Source: Krasilnikovia cinnamomea (GTDB lineage: Bacteria; Actinomycetota; Actinomycetes; Mycobacteriales; Micromonosporaceae). Taken from it: a stretch of 64,000 nt of DNA. The position numbers were made by a program, and so were the translations under genes. This document shows positions 28,259 to 38,268 of this stretch, piece by piece (position 1 is the stretch's first letter; every line of letters begins with the position of its first letter). The notes beneath the pieces are model-generated. The model saw nothing but the letters and a program-made list of their open reading frames with translations, was not told the DNA's origin and ran no database searches. The stretch lies in contig NZ_SHKY01000001.1 of the NCBI RefSeq assembly GCF_004217545.1, positions 2,542,001 through 2,606,000 on the forward strand, given 5' to 3'.

Positions 28259-28501
28259 TCAAGCCTCGCCATCGCGGACGATCTGGCGAATGCGCTCGCG
28301 GGAGTATCCGGTCGCCGCCACGATGTCCACCTGGCGCATCCCCGCCCGGTCAGCCGCCCGAATCTCCTCGGCTAGCGCGGCACGCCCCTGATCCACCCGC
28401 TCCCGGGCCTCCGCGACGATCCGGGCGGCCCGCTTCTCGGCGCGGGACACTTCGGCTTGCGCTGAACGAAGCTTCCGTACCGCCGCCTCCAGATCCGCCA
28501 T
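28259..28501 (-). CDS. Small coiled-coil protein with helix-turn-helix
   Basis: An 80-residue protein. Residues ~3-45 form one charged helix likely to be a coiled coil (AVRKLRSAQAEVSRAEKRAA). The C-terminal part RQVDIVAATGYSRERIRQIV is a compact helix-turn-helix of the sigma-like or resolvase-tail type. This looks like a small DNA-binding dimer. It ends in the hairpin between convergent genes and lies downstream of the XRE regulator, separated by 32 bp, so the two could be co-transcribed. The exact role is unknown. Confidence 0.72.
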   Translation of the reverse strand: MADLEAAVRKLRSAQAEVSRAEKRAARIVAEARERVDQGRAALAEEIRAADRAGMRQVDIVAATGYSRERIRQIVRDGEA

Positions 28502-28533
28502 CTAGCCATCGTTCCCGGCGCGATCGTCGGGCA

Positions 28534-29274
28534 CTACCCCCCTTCGGGCGCCTGCTCGTACTTCGCCAGCGTCGACTTGCTCGTGCTCGCGTCCTGGAAG
28601 GTCAGCGTCCATGGGCCCGTGTTGATGTCCATGTCCTTGCCGAAACCGACCCACTTCCCGGCGAGGCGGCGACCGGTCGGCTCGGCGAGCAGCTGGATGG
28701 CACCGTGATATCGGGCGCCTCGGTAGTAGCCATCGACCTTGGTCTCCTCGGCCCACGTCCCCGTGATCACGCTGCCGTCAACCATCAGGTCCATCGTGAG
28801 CAGCGACGTTTCAGGAGCCTGGACGCTGCGTACGGTCAGCGTGTCCCCGTGCTGCAGGATCACCACATAGTGAGCGCTGTCGAGGTCCTGGCCGCGGCTG
28901 CTGGAGTAATAGCGGTAGCGACTCAACCACACTCCGGAGTGGCCCCCGCCCGCCCGTGCGGGCCCGGTCGGAGCGGGGATCGGAATGGGGCGTACCTCCA
29001 GGTCGTGCCCTCCCCGGCCGTCATCGACGACCACCGCCTCCGCATCTGCCGGGAAGCCCAGCGATGAGATAGGCAGGCGCGTGACCATTTCGAGTGCCCG
29101 GGCGCTGGCTGGCCGGGGGTTGGTGATCTCGCCGCTCTCGTAGCGCTGGACGGTCCGCTTGGTGGTGCTAGCGGCTCCCGCCCTGCGCATCCGCTCGGCC
29201 ATTTCGTCCTGACTGAGACGCATCGCGAGGCGAGCCGCACGGAGCGCGGTGTTCGGCCGAGGCTGGGTCTCCAT
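28534..29274 (-). CDS. XRE-family regulator with C-terminal sensor-like domain
   Basis: A 246-residue protein. The N-terminal helix-turn-helix (residues ~8-60: LRAARLAMRLSQDEMAERM and KRTVQRYESGEI) is a Cro/CI type. A Pro/Gly linker follows, then a ~120-residue beta-rich domain (VWLSRYRYYSSSRGQDLDSA, VDGYYRGARYHGAIQLL) resembling a small lipocalin-like or barrel domain. This is a known actinomycete domain pairing without an assigned role. ATG 29274 was chosen; the upstream extension to 29817 is antisense to other genes. The promoter region holds a 12-bp inverted repeat. Confidence 0.8.
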   Translation of the reverse strand: METQPRPNTALRAARLAMRLSQDEMAERMRRAGAASTTKRTVQRYESGEITNPRPASARALEMVTRLPISSLGFPADAEAVVVDDGRGGHDLEVRPIPIPAPTGPARAGGGHSGVWLSRYRYYSSSRGQDLDSAHYVVILQHGDTLTVRSVQAPETSLLTMDLMVDGSVITGTWAEETKVDGYYRGARYHGAIQLLAEPTGRRLAGKWVGFGKDMDINTGPWTLTFQDASTSKSTLAKYEQAPEGG

Positions 29275-29295
29275 GGCTAGGACCGTACTCCGTAC

Positions 29296-29370
29296 GTCGC
29301 CGGAATGTCGTCCTAGATGTCGCTGTAACGCCGCCTCTGGTGTCGTCGCGCTGGGTGGCATTCCGGCGAC
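29296..29370. promoter_or_regulatory. 12-bp inverted repeat in a divergent promoter
   Basis: GTCGCCGGAATG (29296-29307) is repeated in inverted orientation as CATTCCGGCGAC (29359-29370), with 51 bp between. The spacer also has further GTCG/TGTCGC variants. It lies between the XRE regulator and the divergent small gene at 29453, so it may be an autoregulatory site with looping. Inference only. Confidence 0.4.
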
Positions 29371-29452
29371 ATCCTGTCTTCGCCCCCGGGCGCCCGGCTG
29401 GACGTACGCGCCCCGGGCGCTCGGCGGAAGCCGAGACCCGAGAGGCGGCGGC

Positions 29453-29662
29453 GTGGAGCACATCGAGGAGCGGCCGAGCTGGAGCTGCCTGGCCTGCGGC
29501 AAGCCGTGGCCATGCGATCCGGCCCGGAAGAGCCTGGCCGGGGAACTGTCCCCGACCGGACTCCGTATCCACATGTGGATACGGCTGGAGGTGGCCGTCG
29601 GGGATCTCCCCCCGACGGCTGCCGCTGAGCTGTTCGACCGCTTCCTTCGCTGGACCGCTTGA
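29453..29662 (+). CDS. Small cysteine-motif protein of unknown function
   Basis: A 69-residue protein starting at GTG 29453 after GAGAGGCGG. It has RPSWSCLACGKPWPCDPAR, a C-x-x-C-G...C pattern, then a helical tail ending LFDRFLRW. Proteins of this shape are common beside XRE regulators in Micromonosporaceae and are often annotated as flavin reductase without evidence. I would not accept that name: it is too short. The cysteines may bind zinc. It is divergent from the XRE gene, and the two probably form a functional pair. Confidence 0.65.
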   Translation: MEHIEERPSWSCLACGKPWPCDPARKSLAGELSPTGLRIHMWIRLEVAVGDLPPTAAAELFDRFLRWTA

Positions 29663-29686
29663 ACCGATGGCGTAACCAGACGGCGG

Positions 29687-30145
29687 TCAGCAGCACCCGG
29701 TCGAAGCGGGCTGCTTGTCGTCGGCCGGGGCGGGCTCGCCGCCGCAGCACACACTCGCCGGCGCCTTCGCCAACCGGTCCGCGTCGGCCTTGACGACGTA
29801 CACCTCCCACGGTTCATCCCCGGGACCGCGAACCCACACCTTGTCCTGGAGCGCGTAGCAGCACTCGGTGTCGTCCTCGGCGAGGGTGACCAGGCCGGAC
29901 TCGGTGAGCCGCTGGGTGGCGGCGGTGACCTCGTCGCCGCTGAACACCTCCACGCCCAGGTGATCCATGACGGTGGGCTGGTCCGCGTCGCCCTCGATGA
30001 GGACCAGCTTCAGCGGCGGCTCGGTGATGGCGAAGTTGGCGTACCCGGGGCGGCGCTTGGCCACCTCAACCCCGAACAACTTCGAGTAGAACTCGACCGA
30101 CGCTTCCAGGTCGGACACCCGCAGGGCGAGCTGCACACGAGACAT
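29687..30145 (-). CDS. arsI: ArsI/CadI-family glyoxalase-fold heavy-metal resistance protein
   Basis: A 152-residue vicinal-oxygen-chelate protein. The vicinal cysteine pair Cys95-Cys96 (TECCYALQDKVWV) is the thiol site that binds trivalent arsenicals, and His62 and Glu114 (PWEVY) fit two of the three metal ligands of ArsI C-As lyase. The third ligand position holds Gln5, not His, as in the CadI branch, so lyase activity is not certain. The Cys-rich end (SVCCGGE, STGCC) may add metal binding. ArsI cleaves the carbon-arsenic bond of methylarsenite and aromatic arsenicals. It is divergent from arsR with shared operators. Confidence 0.87.
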   Translation of the reverse strand: MSRVQLALRVSDLEASVEFYSKLFGVEVAKRRPGYANFAITEPPLKLVLIEGDADQPTVMDHLGVEVFSGDEVTAATQRLTESGLVTLAEDDTECCYALQDKVWVRGPGDEPWEVYVVKADADRLAKAPASVCCGGEPAPADDKQPASTGCC

Positions 30146-30169
30146 CGTCGTACCTCCCAGGCTTCCTTA

Positions 30170-30235
30170 TCTAGATGATTCTCTAGACAGCTTGCACCCT
30201 GCCTAGAGAGCTGTCAACCTAGAGTGGTGTCTAGG
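30170..30235. promoter_or_regulatory. Two ArsR-type operator palindromes
   Basis: TCTAGA-N6-TCTAGA at 30170-30187 and CCTAGA-N6-TCTAGG at 30218-30235 are 18-bp inverted repeats of the same design, 48 bp apart. A further CCTAGAG half-site is at 30202. They fill the arsI/arsR divergent promoter, so one regulator can close both directions. The second palindrome covers the most upstream possible GTG start of arsR, which argues for the downstream start. Confidence 0.65.
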
Positions 30236-30247
30236 AAGAGCCTGCCG

Positions 30248-30595
30248 GTGATCGACACCGCCGCCTGCTGCGCGCCGATGGTCGCCGAAGCACTCAGCCC
30301 CGAAGGGGCCACCGAGCTGGCCCGCGCGTTCAAGGTCCTCGGCGATCCGGTCCGGCTGCGGGTGCTCTCCCTGATCGCCGCCCGCAACGGCGGCGAGGTG
30401 TGCGTCTGCGAGATCACCGACGCGTTCGACCTGACCGGGCCGACCATCTCGTACCACCTGCGGCAGCTACGCGAATCCGGCCTGGTCGACTGCGAACGCC
30501 GGGGCACCTGGGTCTATTACTGGATCGTGCCCGGCAGGCTCGCCGGGCTGTCGCAGTTCCTCGACCCCTCCGACGCCGCCGAGGAGATGTCATGA
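30248..30595 (+). CDS. arsR: ArsR-family arsenic-responsive repressor
   Basis: A 115-residue winged-helix repressor. The metal-binding motif GEVCVCEITD in the recognition-helix region is the classical ArsR cysteine pair, with an additional N-terminal pair (TAACCAP). The helix-turn-helix reads DLTGPTISYHLRQLRESGLV. Binding of As(III) should release it from DNA. GTG 30248 was chosen because AGGAAG lies nine bases upstream; the open frame starts at GTG 30224, but that codon is inside an operator palindrome and has no ribosome site. It overlaps the acetyltransferase gene by 4 bp (ATGA). Confidence 0.88.
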   Translation: MIDTAACCAPMVAEALSPEGATELARAFKVLGDPVRLRVLSLIAARNGGEVCVCEITDAFDLTGPTISYHLRQLRESGLVDCERRGTWVYYWIVPGRLAGLSQFLDPSDAAEEMS

Positions 30596-31101
30596 GCACG
30601 GACCGGTCCCCGGAGCCGCGCATTGCGCCGATGCTCGACGCGCACGCCGACGCGGTCCTCGACATCTACCGCCTGGGCATCGCCACGGGCGACGCCACGT
30701 TCGAGACGGCACCGCCGAGCTGGGAGCAGTTCGCCGCCGGCCGGTTGCCCGAGCATCGCTTCGTCGCCGTCGATGGCGACCGCGTCCTCGGCTGGGTGGG
30801 CTGCTCGGCGGTGTCCGACCGGTGCGTCTACGCCGGTGTGGTGGAGCACTCCGTCTACGTCCACCCCGATGCCCGCGGCCGGGGAGTCGGCCGGGCGCTG
30901 CTGCAGGCGTTGATCGGCTCGACCGAGCGGGCCGGGATCTGGACCATCCAATCCGGCGTCTTCTCCGAGAACGCCGCCAGCCTGGCCCTGCACACGGCCT
31001 GCGGGTTCCGCGTCGTCGGCACCCGCGAGAGGATCGGCCGCCACCACGGCCGCTGGCGCGACGTCACCCTGCTGGAGCGCCGCAGCCCCACCATCGCGTG
31101 A
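30592..31101 (+). CDS. GNAT acetyltransferase, PAT-like; candidate ArsN1
   Basis: A 169-residue N-acetyltransferase of the phosphinothricin acetyltransferase type. Markers are FETAPPSWEQF, the acetyl-CoA loop HPDARGRGVGRALLQAL, and ENAASLALHTACGFRVVGT. In ars operons such enzymes (ArsN1) acetylate arsinothricin, an arsenic antibiotic that mimics glutamate, and so protect glutamine synthetase. Coupling to arsR by ATGA and the adjacent arsI favour this over phosphinothricin or methionine sulfoximine acetylation. The precise substrate is inference. Confidence 0.8.
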   Translation: MSTDRSPEPRIAPMLDAHADAVLDIYRLGIATGDATFETAPPSWEQFAAGRLPEHRFVAVDGDRVLGWVGCSAVSDRCVYAGVVEHSVYVHPDARGRGVGRALLQALIGSTERAGIWTIQSGVFSENAASLALHTACGFRVVGTRERIGRHHGRWRDVTLLERRSPTIA

Positions 31102-31182
31102 CCATGGGGCAGAGCGATGTGTGAAGAGTTTGGGTTCGGAGCTGACCCGGGCTCTTCAAGATCTGAAAGCGAACGCGATCCG

Positions 31183-32868
<1,686 letters not shown>

Positions 32869-32907
32869 GACCGGCAAGCCTAGGCCAGTGCCTGCTCAAG
32901 GTGCGAA

Positions 32908-34218
32908 TCAACCTGCTCGATCAACGGCGAAGGGCACGTACGCGAGGTCCCGCCCCGACACCAGCACCAGCCCGCCGGGCCCCGTCGCGTACGGCTTGCC
33001 GGTGGTCTTCACCTCGGCCAGCACCGCGCCCGAGCCGGGACTGATCGCGGTGACCCGGCCCGCCTTCGGCTCCACCAGCACCGCCGCGTACGGCGTCAGC
33101 GCCGCCTGGGTGCCCGCGCCGATGGACCGCCGCCAACCGCCGCCGCCCCGGGCCAGGGAGCGCCCACGCGCGCCACGTCCGTCCCCCTCGCGCACGACCG
33201 CGTACCGGTCGTCGACCGCCAGCACCCGCTCCCCCTCGCCGCCGTGCCACAGCTCGCGCCCGTCGTGCGCCGCGATCAGCACCTGCCGCCCCACCGGGTC
33301 GACCCCGAGCACCACGTCGCCGCCGCCCACCGGGTCCCGGTCCTGCCGGCACTCGGCTCCGTCGTCGGCGGTCCGCAGGTTGAGGTCGCGCCGCCACACC
33401 GGATCGGTGGCCGGCGGGTCGGTCGCCGCCACCCGGTAGTAGCACGTGCCGTCGCGGGCCTCTCCGGTCACCGTGAGCAGGCGGCCCCCGGCCACCGTGA
33501 CCCGCTGGCGCGTACCCTGCGCGACGGTCTGCACGAGCCGCCCCGCAGCCGTGTCGACGATCCGGACCTGGCGGTCCTCGGGCAGCCCGAGCAGGGCGGG
33601 CATGAGCGACGGCCCGGCGATCTGATCGTCGATCTGGCTGCCGGTCAGCGGCCGGGTGCCGGGCAGGTCGGGGTTGTCGCCGTCGAGCACGATGCCCAGG
33701 CTGGGCGACGGCACCCGCCACAGCGGGTCGCCGCCGCGCGGATCCCGGGCGGTCAGCTCGCAGCCCCCGTCACCGCAGTGCACATCCAAGATCGCATTCG
33801 TGTACGTCCAGACGGCCGTCGCCGCGGAATCGGTCCGCCGGACCGCGCCGGTGCGGGGATCGAGCACCTGGTATCCCTTGGTGATCAGCCGCCCGGTGAC
33901 CACGACCGCGTTGGCGCCGCTGCCCGCCACCGCAGACCAGTCGGCGTCGGACTTCCACAGCCGCACCCCGGTTCCGGCCCCGTACGCCTCGATCGAGGTG
34001 CGGTACTCGACGATCACCACGTCGTCCGCGATCGTCACACTGCGCGGGGTTCCGCCCAGCCTGGCCTGCCACTTCGCGGCGCCCGGGGCGATGGGTTCGT
34101 CGCGGTCGATCCAGCTCCACAGCTTCGGGAACGGGTTCCACACTCCCGTGGCGGCCAGCACGATGACGACCACGACGGCGCAGACCGCGTAGCCTCGCCA
34201 CCCACCGCCGGACGCCAC
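32908..34218 (-). CDS. Membrane-anchored PQQ-like beta-propeller protein
   Basis: A 436-residue protein with one N-terminal transmembrane helix (YAVCAVVVVIVLAATGVW) and an extracytoplasmic repeat domain with blade motifs (AYGAGTGVRLWKS, DPRTGAVRRTDS, AAHDGRELWHGG, GSGAVLAEVKTTG). It is similar in design to the protein at 19855-21432 and may be a distant paralogue. The function is unknown. GTG 34218 is preferred; TTG 34227 is also in frame. Neighbouring genes on the same strand are separated by short gaps. Confidence 0.75.
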   Translation of the reverse strand: MASGGGWRGYAVCAVVVVIVLAATGVWNPFPKLWSWIDRDEPIAPGAAKWQARLGGTPRSVTIADDVVIVEYRTSIEAYGAGTGVRLWKSDADWSAVAGSGANAVVVTGRLITKGYQVLDPRTGAVRRTDSAATAVWTYTNAILDVHCGDGGCELTARDPRGGDPLWRVPSPSLGIVLDGDNPDLPGTRPLTGSQIDDQIAGPSLMPALLGLPEDRQVRIVDTAAGRLVQTVAQGTRQRVTVAGGRLLTVTGEARDGTCYYRVAATDPPATDPVWRRDLNLRTADDGAECRQDRDPVGGGDVVLGVDPVGRQVLIAAHDGRELWHGGEGERVLAVDDRYAVVREGDGRGARGRSLARGGGGWRRSIGAGTQAALTPYAAVLVEPKAGRVTAISPGSGAVLAEVKTTGKPYATGPGGLVLVSGRDLAYVPFAVDRAG

Positions 34219-34281
34219 GCCGGACAACCTAACGATCCCCGGCCGCCCCGCCCCGCAGCGCGATTCGCCCGTGTCGAGTCG

Positions 34282-34770
34282 TTATGACCCCGATGCGGCG
34301 GAACGCACCAACGGCAGCACCCGGTACGGAATCAGCTCCGCGAGGGCGATGATCGTGGAGGCGCGGACGATCCCCTCGTAGCCGACGATCTGGTCGATGA
34401 CGCGCTGCAGGTCGGCGTTGGAGCGGGCCACGATCCGGCACACGATGTCCCCGGCCCCGGTGATCGTGTGCGCCTCCAGCACCTCGGGGATCTCGGCCAG
34501 GTGGGCGGCGACCGCGTCGTGGCCGTACCGCTGGCTGATCTCCAGGGTGACGAAGCTGGTCACCCCGAAACCGATCACGTCCGGCGCCACGTCCGGGCCG
34601 AAGCCACGGATCGCGCCGCGGGCGATCAACTTGTCCAGCCGGGCCTGAACCGTGCCGCGGGCGACCGCGAGACGGCGGGACAGTTCGAGCACGCCGATGC
34701 GTGGCTCGGCATGCAGCAGGGCGAGCAGCCGCGCGTCCAACGCGTCGAGCTGAACATCTTGTATAGCCAT
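34282..34770 (-). CDS. Lrp/AsnC-family regulator
   Basis: A 162-residue regulator. The N-terminal helix-turn-helix spans residues ~6-55 (DARLLALLHAEPRIGVLELS, RRLAVARGTVQARLDKL), followed by the RAM ligand-binding domain (VTSFVTLEISQRYG, TGAGDIVCRIVARS). Such proteins sense amino acids as dimers or octamers. It is divergent from hppD, separated by 88 bp, and so most likely controls tyrosine catabolism, perhaps with tyrosine or another aromatic amino acid as signal. ATG 34770 begins the family; the frame is open to 34914. Confidence 0.9.
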   Translation of the reverse strand: MAIQDVQLDALDARLLALLHAEPRIGVLELSRRLAVARGTVQARLDKLIARGAIRGFGPDVAPDVIGFGVTSFVTLEISQRYGHDAVAAHLAEIPEVLEAHTITGAGDIVCRIVARSNADLQRVIDQIVGYEGIVRASTIIALAELIPYRVLPLVRSAASGS

Positions 34771-34792
34771 GGTGGTTCCAGAGGATACCGAA

Positions 34793-36016
<1,224 letters not shown>

Positions 36017-36026
36017 CACTGTCTGC

Positions 36027-36884
36027 GTGACACAGCAATCCGACGCGGGCGGCCGGCCCGGCACCCCAACCGGGTACGGGCCGCCACCCGCCCCCGTCCC
36101 CGGCCAGCCCGCCGGCCCGCCGCCCGGGCACCCCCAGCCGGCCTACGGCCCACCGCCCGGATACGCGCCACCGCCCAGCTACGGCCCGCCGCCCGGCCAC
36201 GGGCCGGCGCCTGTGTATGGGCCAGCGCCCGGGTACCGGCCAGCGCCCGGGTATGGGCCAGCGCCCGGGTACCCGCCTCCGCCCGGGTACCCGCCTCCGC
36301 CCGGGTACGGGCCGGGGGCCGCCTACGGACCGCCTCCCGGTCTTGGCTACCGGCCGGCGGCCTTGAGCCCGGCTGGTCAGCCGCTGGCGGACTTCGCCAC
36401 GCGGCTGCTGGCTTATCTCATCGACGCCGCCATCCTCACGGGCGCGCTGATGGTCGTCTTCATGCCGATCCTGATACTGATGATCAGCCGGATGAGCGAT
36501 GTCACGGCGACGGTCGACCCGTACGCCGGACCGACCGAATTCCCGGACCTCTTCAGCGAGTTCTTCCTGCCGGTGTTGCTGGTGGAGCTCGGCCTCTTCG
36601 TGCTCGCCCTGGCGGCGTACTACGTCTACTACGTGGAGATGATGTACCGCTCCGGGCAGACCGTCGGGAAGAAGGCCCTCAAGATCCGGGTGGTGCCGCT
36701 GGACCCCGCCGCGACGCTGACCCGGGGCATGGCCGCCCGGCGGTATCTCGTCGCCTACGTCGGCGGGACCCTCGTGCCGATGCTGGGCTGGCTCGACGGG
36801 CTGTGGCAGTTGTGGGACAAGCCGTTCCAGCAGACGCTGCATGACAAGGCCGGGCAGACTGTCGTCGTTAAGGTTCCGGCATGA
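36027..36884 (+). CDS. RDD-family membrane protein with Pro/Gly/Tyr-rich N-terminus
   Basis: A 285-residue protein. The first ~115 residues are low complexity, dominated by GYGPAPGYPPPPGYPPP-like units, and probably cytoplasmic. An RDD domain follows: FATRLLAYLIDAAILTGAL, then two more helices and YRSGQTVGKKALKIRVV. RDD proteins are poorly known; some act in ion or compatible-solute exchange. It begins 10 bp after hppD and is followed by a similar gene, so an hppD-rdd-rdd-aminotransferase transcription unit is likely. The start is GTG. Confidence 0.8.
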   Translation: MTQQSDAGGRPGTPTGYGPPPAPVPGQPAGPPPGHPQPAYGPPPGYAPPPSYGPPPGHGPAPVYGPAPGYRPAPGYGPAPGYPPPPGYPPPPGYGPGAAYGPPPGLGYRPAALSPAGQPLADFATRLLAYLIDAAILTGALMVVFMPILILMISRMSDVTATVDPYAGPTEFPDLFSEFFLPVLLVELGLFVLALAAYYVYYVEMMYRSGQTVGKKALKIRVVPLDPAATLTRGMAARRYLVAYVGGTLVPMLGWLDGLWQLWDKPFQQTLHDKAGQTVVVKVPA

Positions 36885-36939
36885 CCGACTGCACCGCCGC
36901 GTGGCAAGGGCCAGGAGGACATGTCATGGGGGAAGCCGC

Positions 36940-38268
36940 ATGACCTCCCTGCCCCCAGGCTGGTACAAGGATCCCGCCGACCCGGCGACCCAGCGCTGGT
37001 GGGACGGCGAGGGCTGGGTGGGCAAGCCGATCCCGGCCGACGCCGTGCCGCCGGAGGGTCCGCCCCCGGAGGAGGCGCCCACCTCACCGGTCGCGGCGCC
37101 GAACGCCGCCACGCCGGGCGCGTCCATCCCCGGCCATCGGGCGCCCGGCACCACACCCGATCCGAACGCACCCGGTGCGGCGTCTCCCGGTGCGGCATCT
37201 CCGTCCGCGGCTCATCCCGGCGTGCCCTACCCGGGCAGCGCCCAGCCGGGGAGTACCCAGCCGGGCATCCCCCAGCCGGGCATCCCCCAGCCGGGCATCC
37301 CCCAGCCGGGCGGGCCTCAGCCAGGTATGCCTCAGCCGGGCGAGCCTCAGCCGGGCGGGCCTCAGCCGGGTGGGCTGCAGCCGGGTATGCCGTACCCGGG
37401 GCCTTACCCCGGGGGCCCTTACCCCGGGGGCCCTTACCCCGGCGGCCCTTACCCCGGCGGCCCTTATCCCGGCGGTCCCTATCCGGGCGGGTTCCATCCG
37501 GGTGGGCACGGACCTTCCGCACCGGCTCCCCCACAGGGCTGGGGCCTACCGCCCGGCTGGCAACCACCGCCGGGATGGCAGCCACCACCAGGCTGGCAAC
37601 CGCCGCCCGGGGCGCAGCCGCCGCCGGGGTGGCAGCCGCCCGCGCCGGGGACACCCGGCTACTCCTGGGCGTACGTTCCGCAACTGCGCCCGCACGGCTT
37701 CGCGCTGGCCGGGTTCGGCCGTCGGCTCGTCGCCCGGATGGTCGACGTCGTCATGGTGCTACTGCTCAACATCGCCGTGAACGGCTGGTTCGCGTACCAG
37801 TGGTGGCTGGAGGTCGAGCCGATCCTGCGCGCCGCCATGGCCGACCCGGCCAACGCGACGCCGCAGCCGGCGTCAATGCGTGCCAGCTACCTCATGTTCA
37901 CGATCCTGATCATCGCGACCGCGCTGTGGTTCGCGTACGAGGTGCCGGCCACCGCGAACCACGGCCAGACCCTCGGCAAGCGGCTCATGCAGGTCAAGGT
38001 GCTCCGGATGGAGAACACCGACCAGATCGGCTTCGGCCGCGCGTTCCGGCGCTGGGCCCGGCTCGGCCTGTGGACCCCGTTCTGGACGTTCTGGGGGCTC
38101 GGGCTGGTGATGCAGTTCATCGACTCGGTGTCGCTGCTGTTCGATCCACGGCTGCGGCAGGCACTGCATGACAAGTCCGCGCAGACCGTGGTGGTCGCGC
38201 TTCCGGCGGGGTACCGCCGCCCTGTCGAGGCCGCCGGTGGCGGCGACCACTCCGGAGGAGAGAAATGA
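36940..38268 (+). CDS. DUF2510-RDD membrane protein with proline repeats
   Basis: A 442-residue protein. It starts with a DUF2510 domain (LPPGWYKDPADPATQRWWDG), a WW-like module common in actinobacterial membrane proteins. Residues ~60-245 are proline-rich tandem repeats: PQPG-x units, then PYPGG units, then WQPPPG units. An RDD domain ends the protein (FGRRLVARMVDVVMVLLLNI; NHGQTLGKRLMQVKVLR). It is paralogous in its RDD part to the preceding gene. ATG 36940 follows GGGGGAAG. The stop overlaps the aminotransferase start (ATGA). The repeats are the likely reason for length variation between strains. Confidence 0.82.
   Translation: MTSLPPGWYKDPADPATQRWWDGEGWVGKPIPADAVPPEGPPPEEAPTSPVAAPNAATPGASIPGHRAPGTTPDPNAPGAASPGAASPSAAHPGVPYPGSAQPGSTQPGIPQPGIPQPGIPQPGGPQPGMPQPGEPQPGGPQPGGLQPGMPYPGPYPGGPYPGGPYPGGPYPGGPYPGGPYPGGFHPGGHGPSAPAPPQGWGLPPGWQPPPGWQPPPGWQPPPGAQPPPGWQPPAPGTPGYSWAYVPQLRPHGFALAGFGRRLVARMVDVVMVLLLNIAVNGWFAYQWWLEVEPILRAAMADPANATPQPASMRASYLMFTILIIATALWFAYEVPATANHGQTLGKRLMQVKVLRMENTDQIGFGRAFRRWARLGLWTPFWTFWGLGLVMQFIDSVSLLFDPRLRQALHDKSAQTVVVALPAGYRRPVEAAGGGDHSGGEK

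Noticed and set aside
29453-29662. Flavin reductase call for the small gene
   Set aside because: At 69 residues with a C-x-x-C-G motif it is far too short for a flavin reductase and lacks any flavin-binding pattern.
37261-37500. Short DNA repeats that resemble an array
   Set aside because: They are in frame and encode PQPG and PYPGG protein repeats of the DUF2510-RDD protein; no spacers, so not CRISPR.
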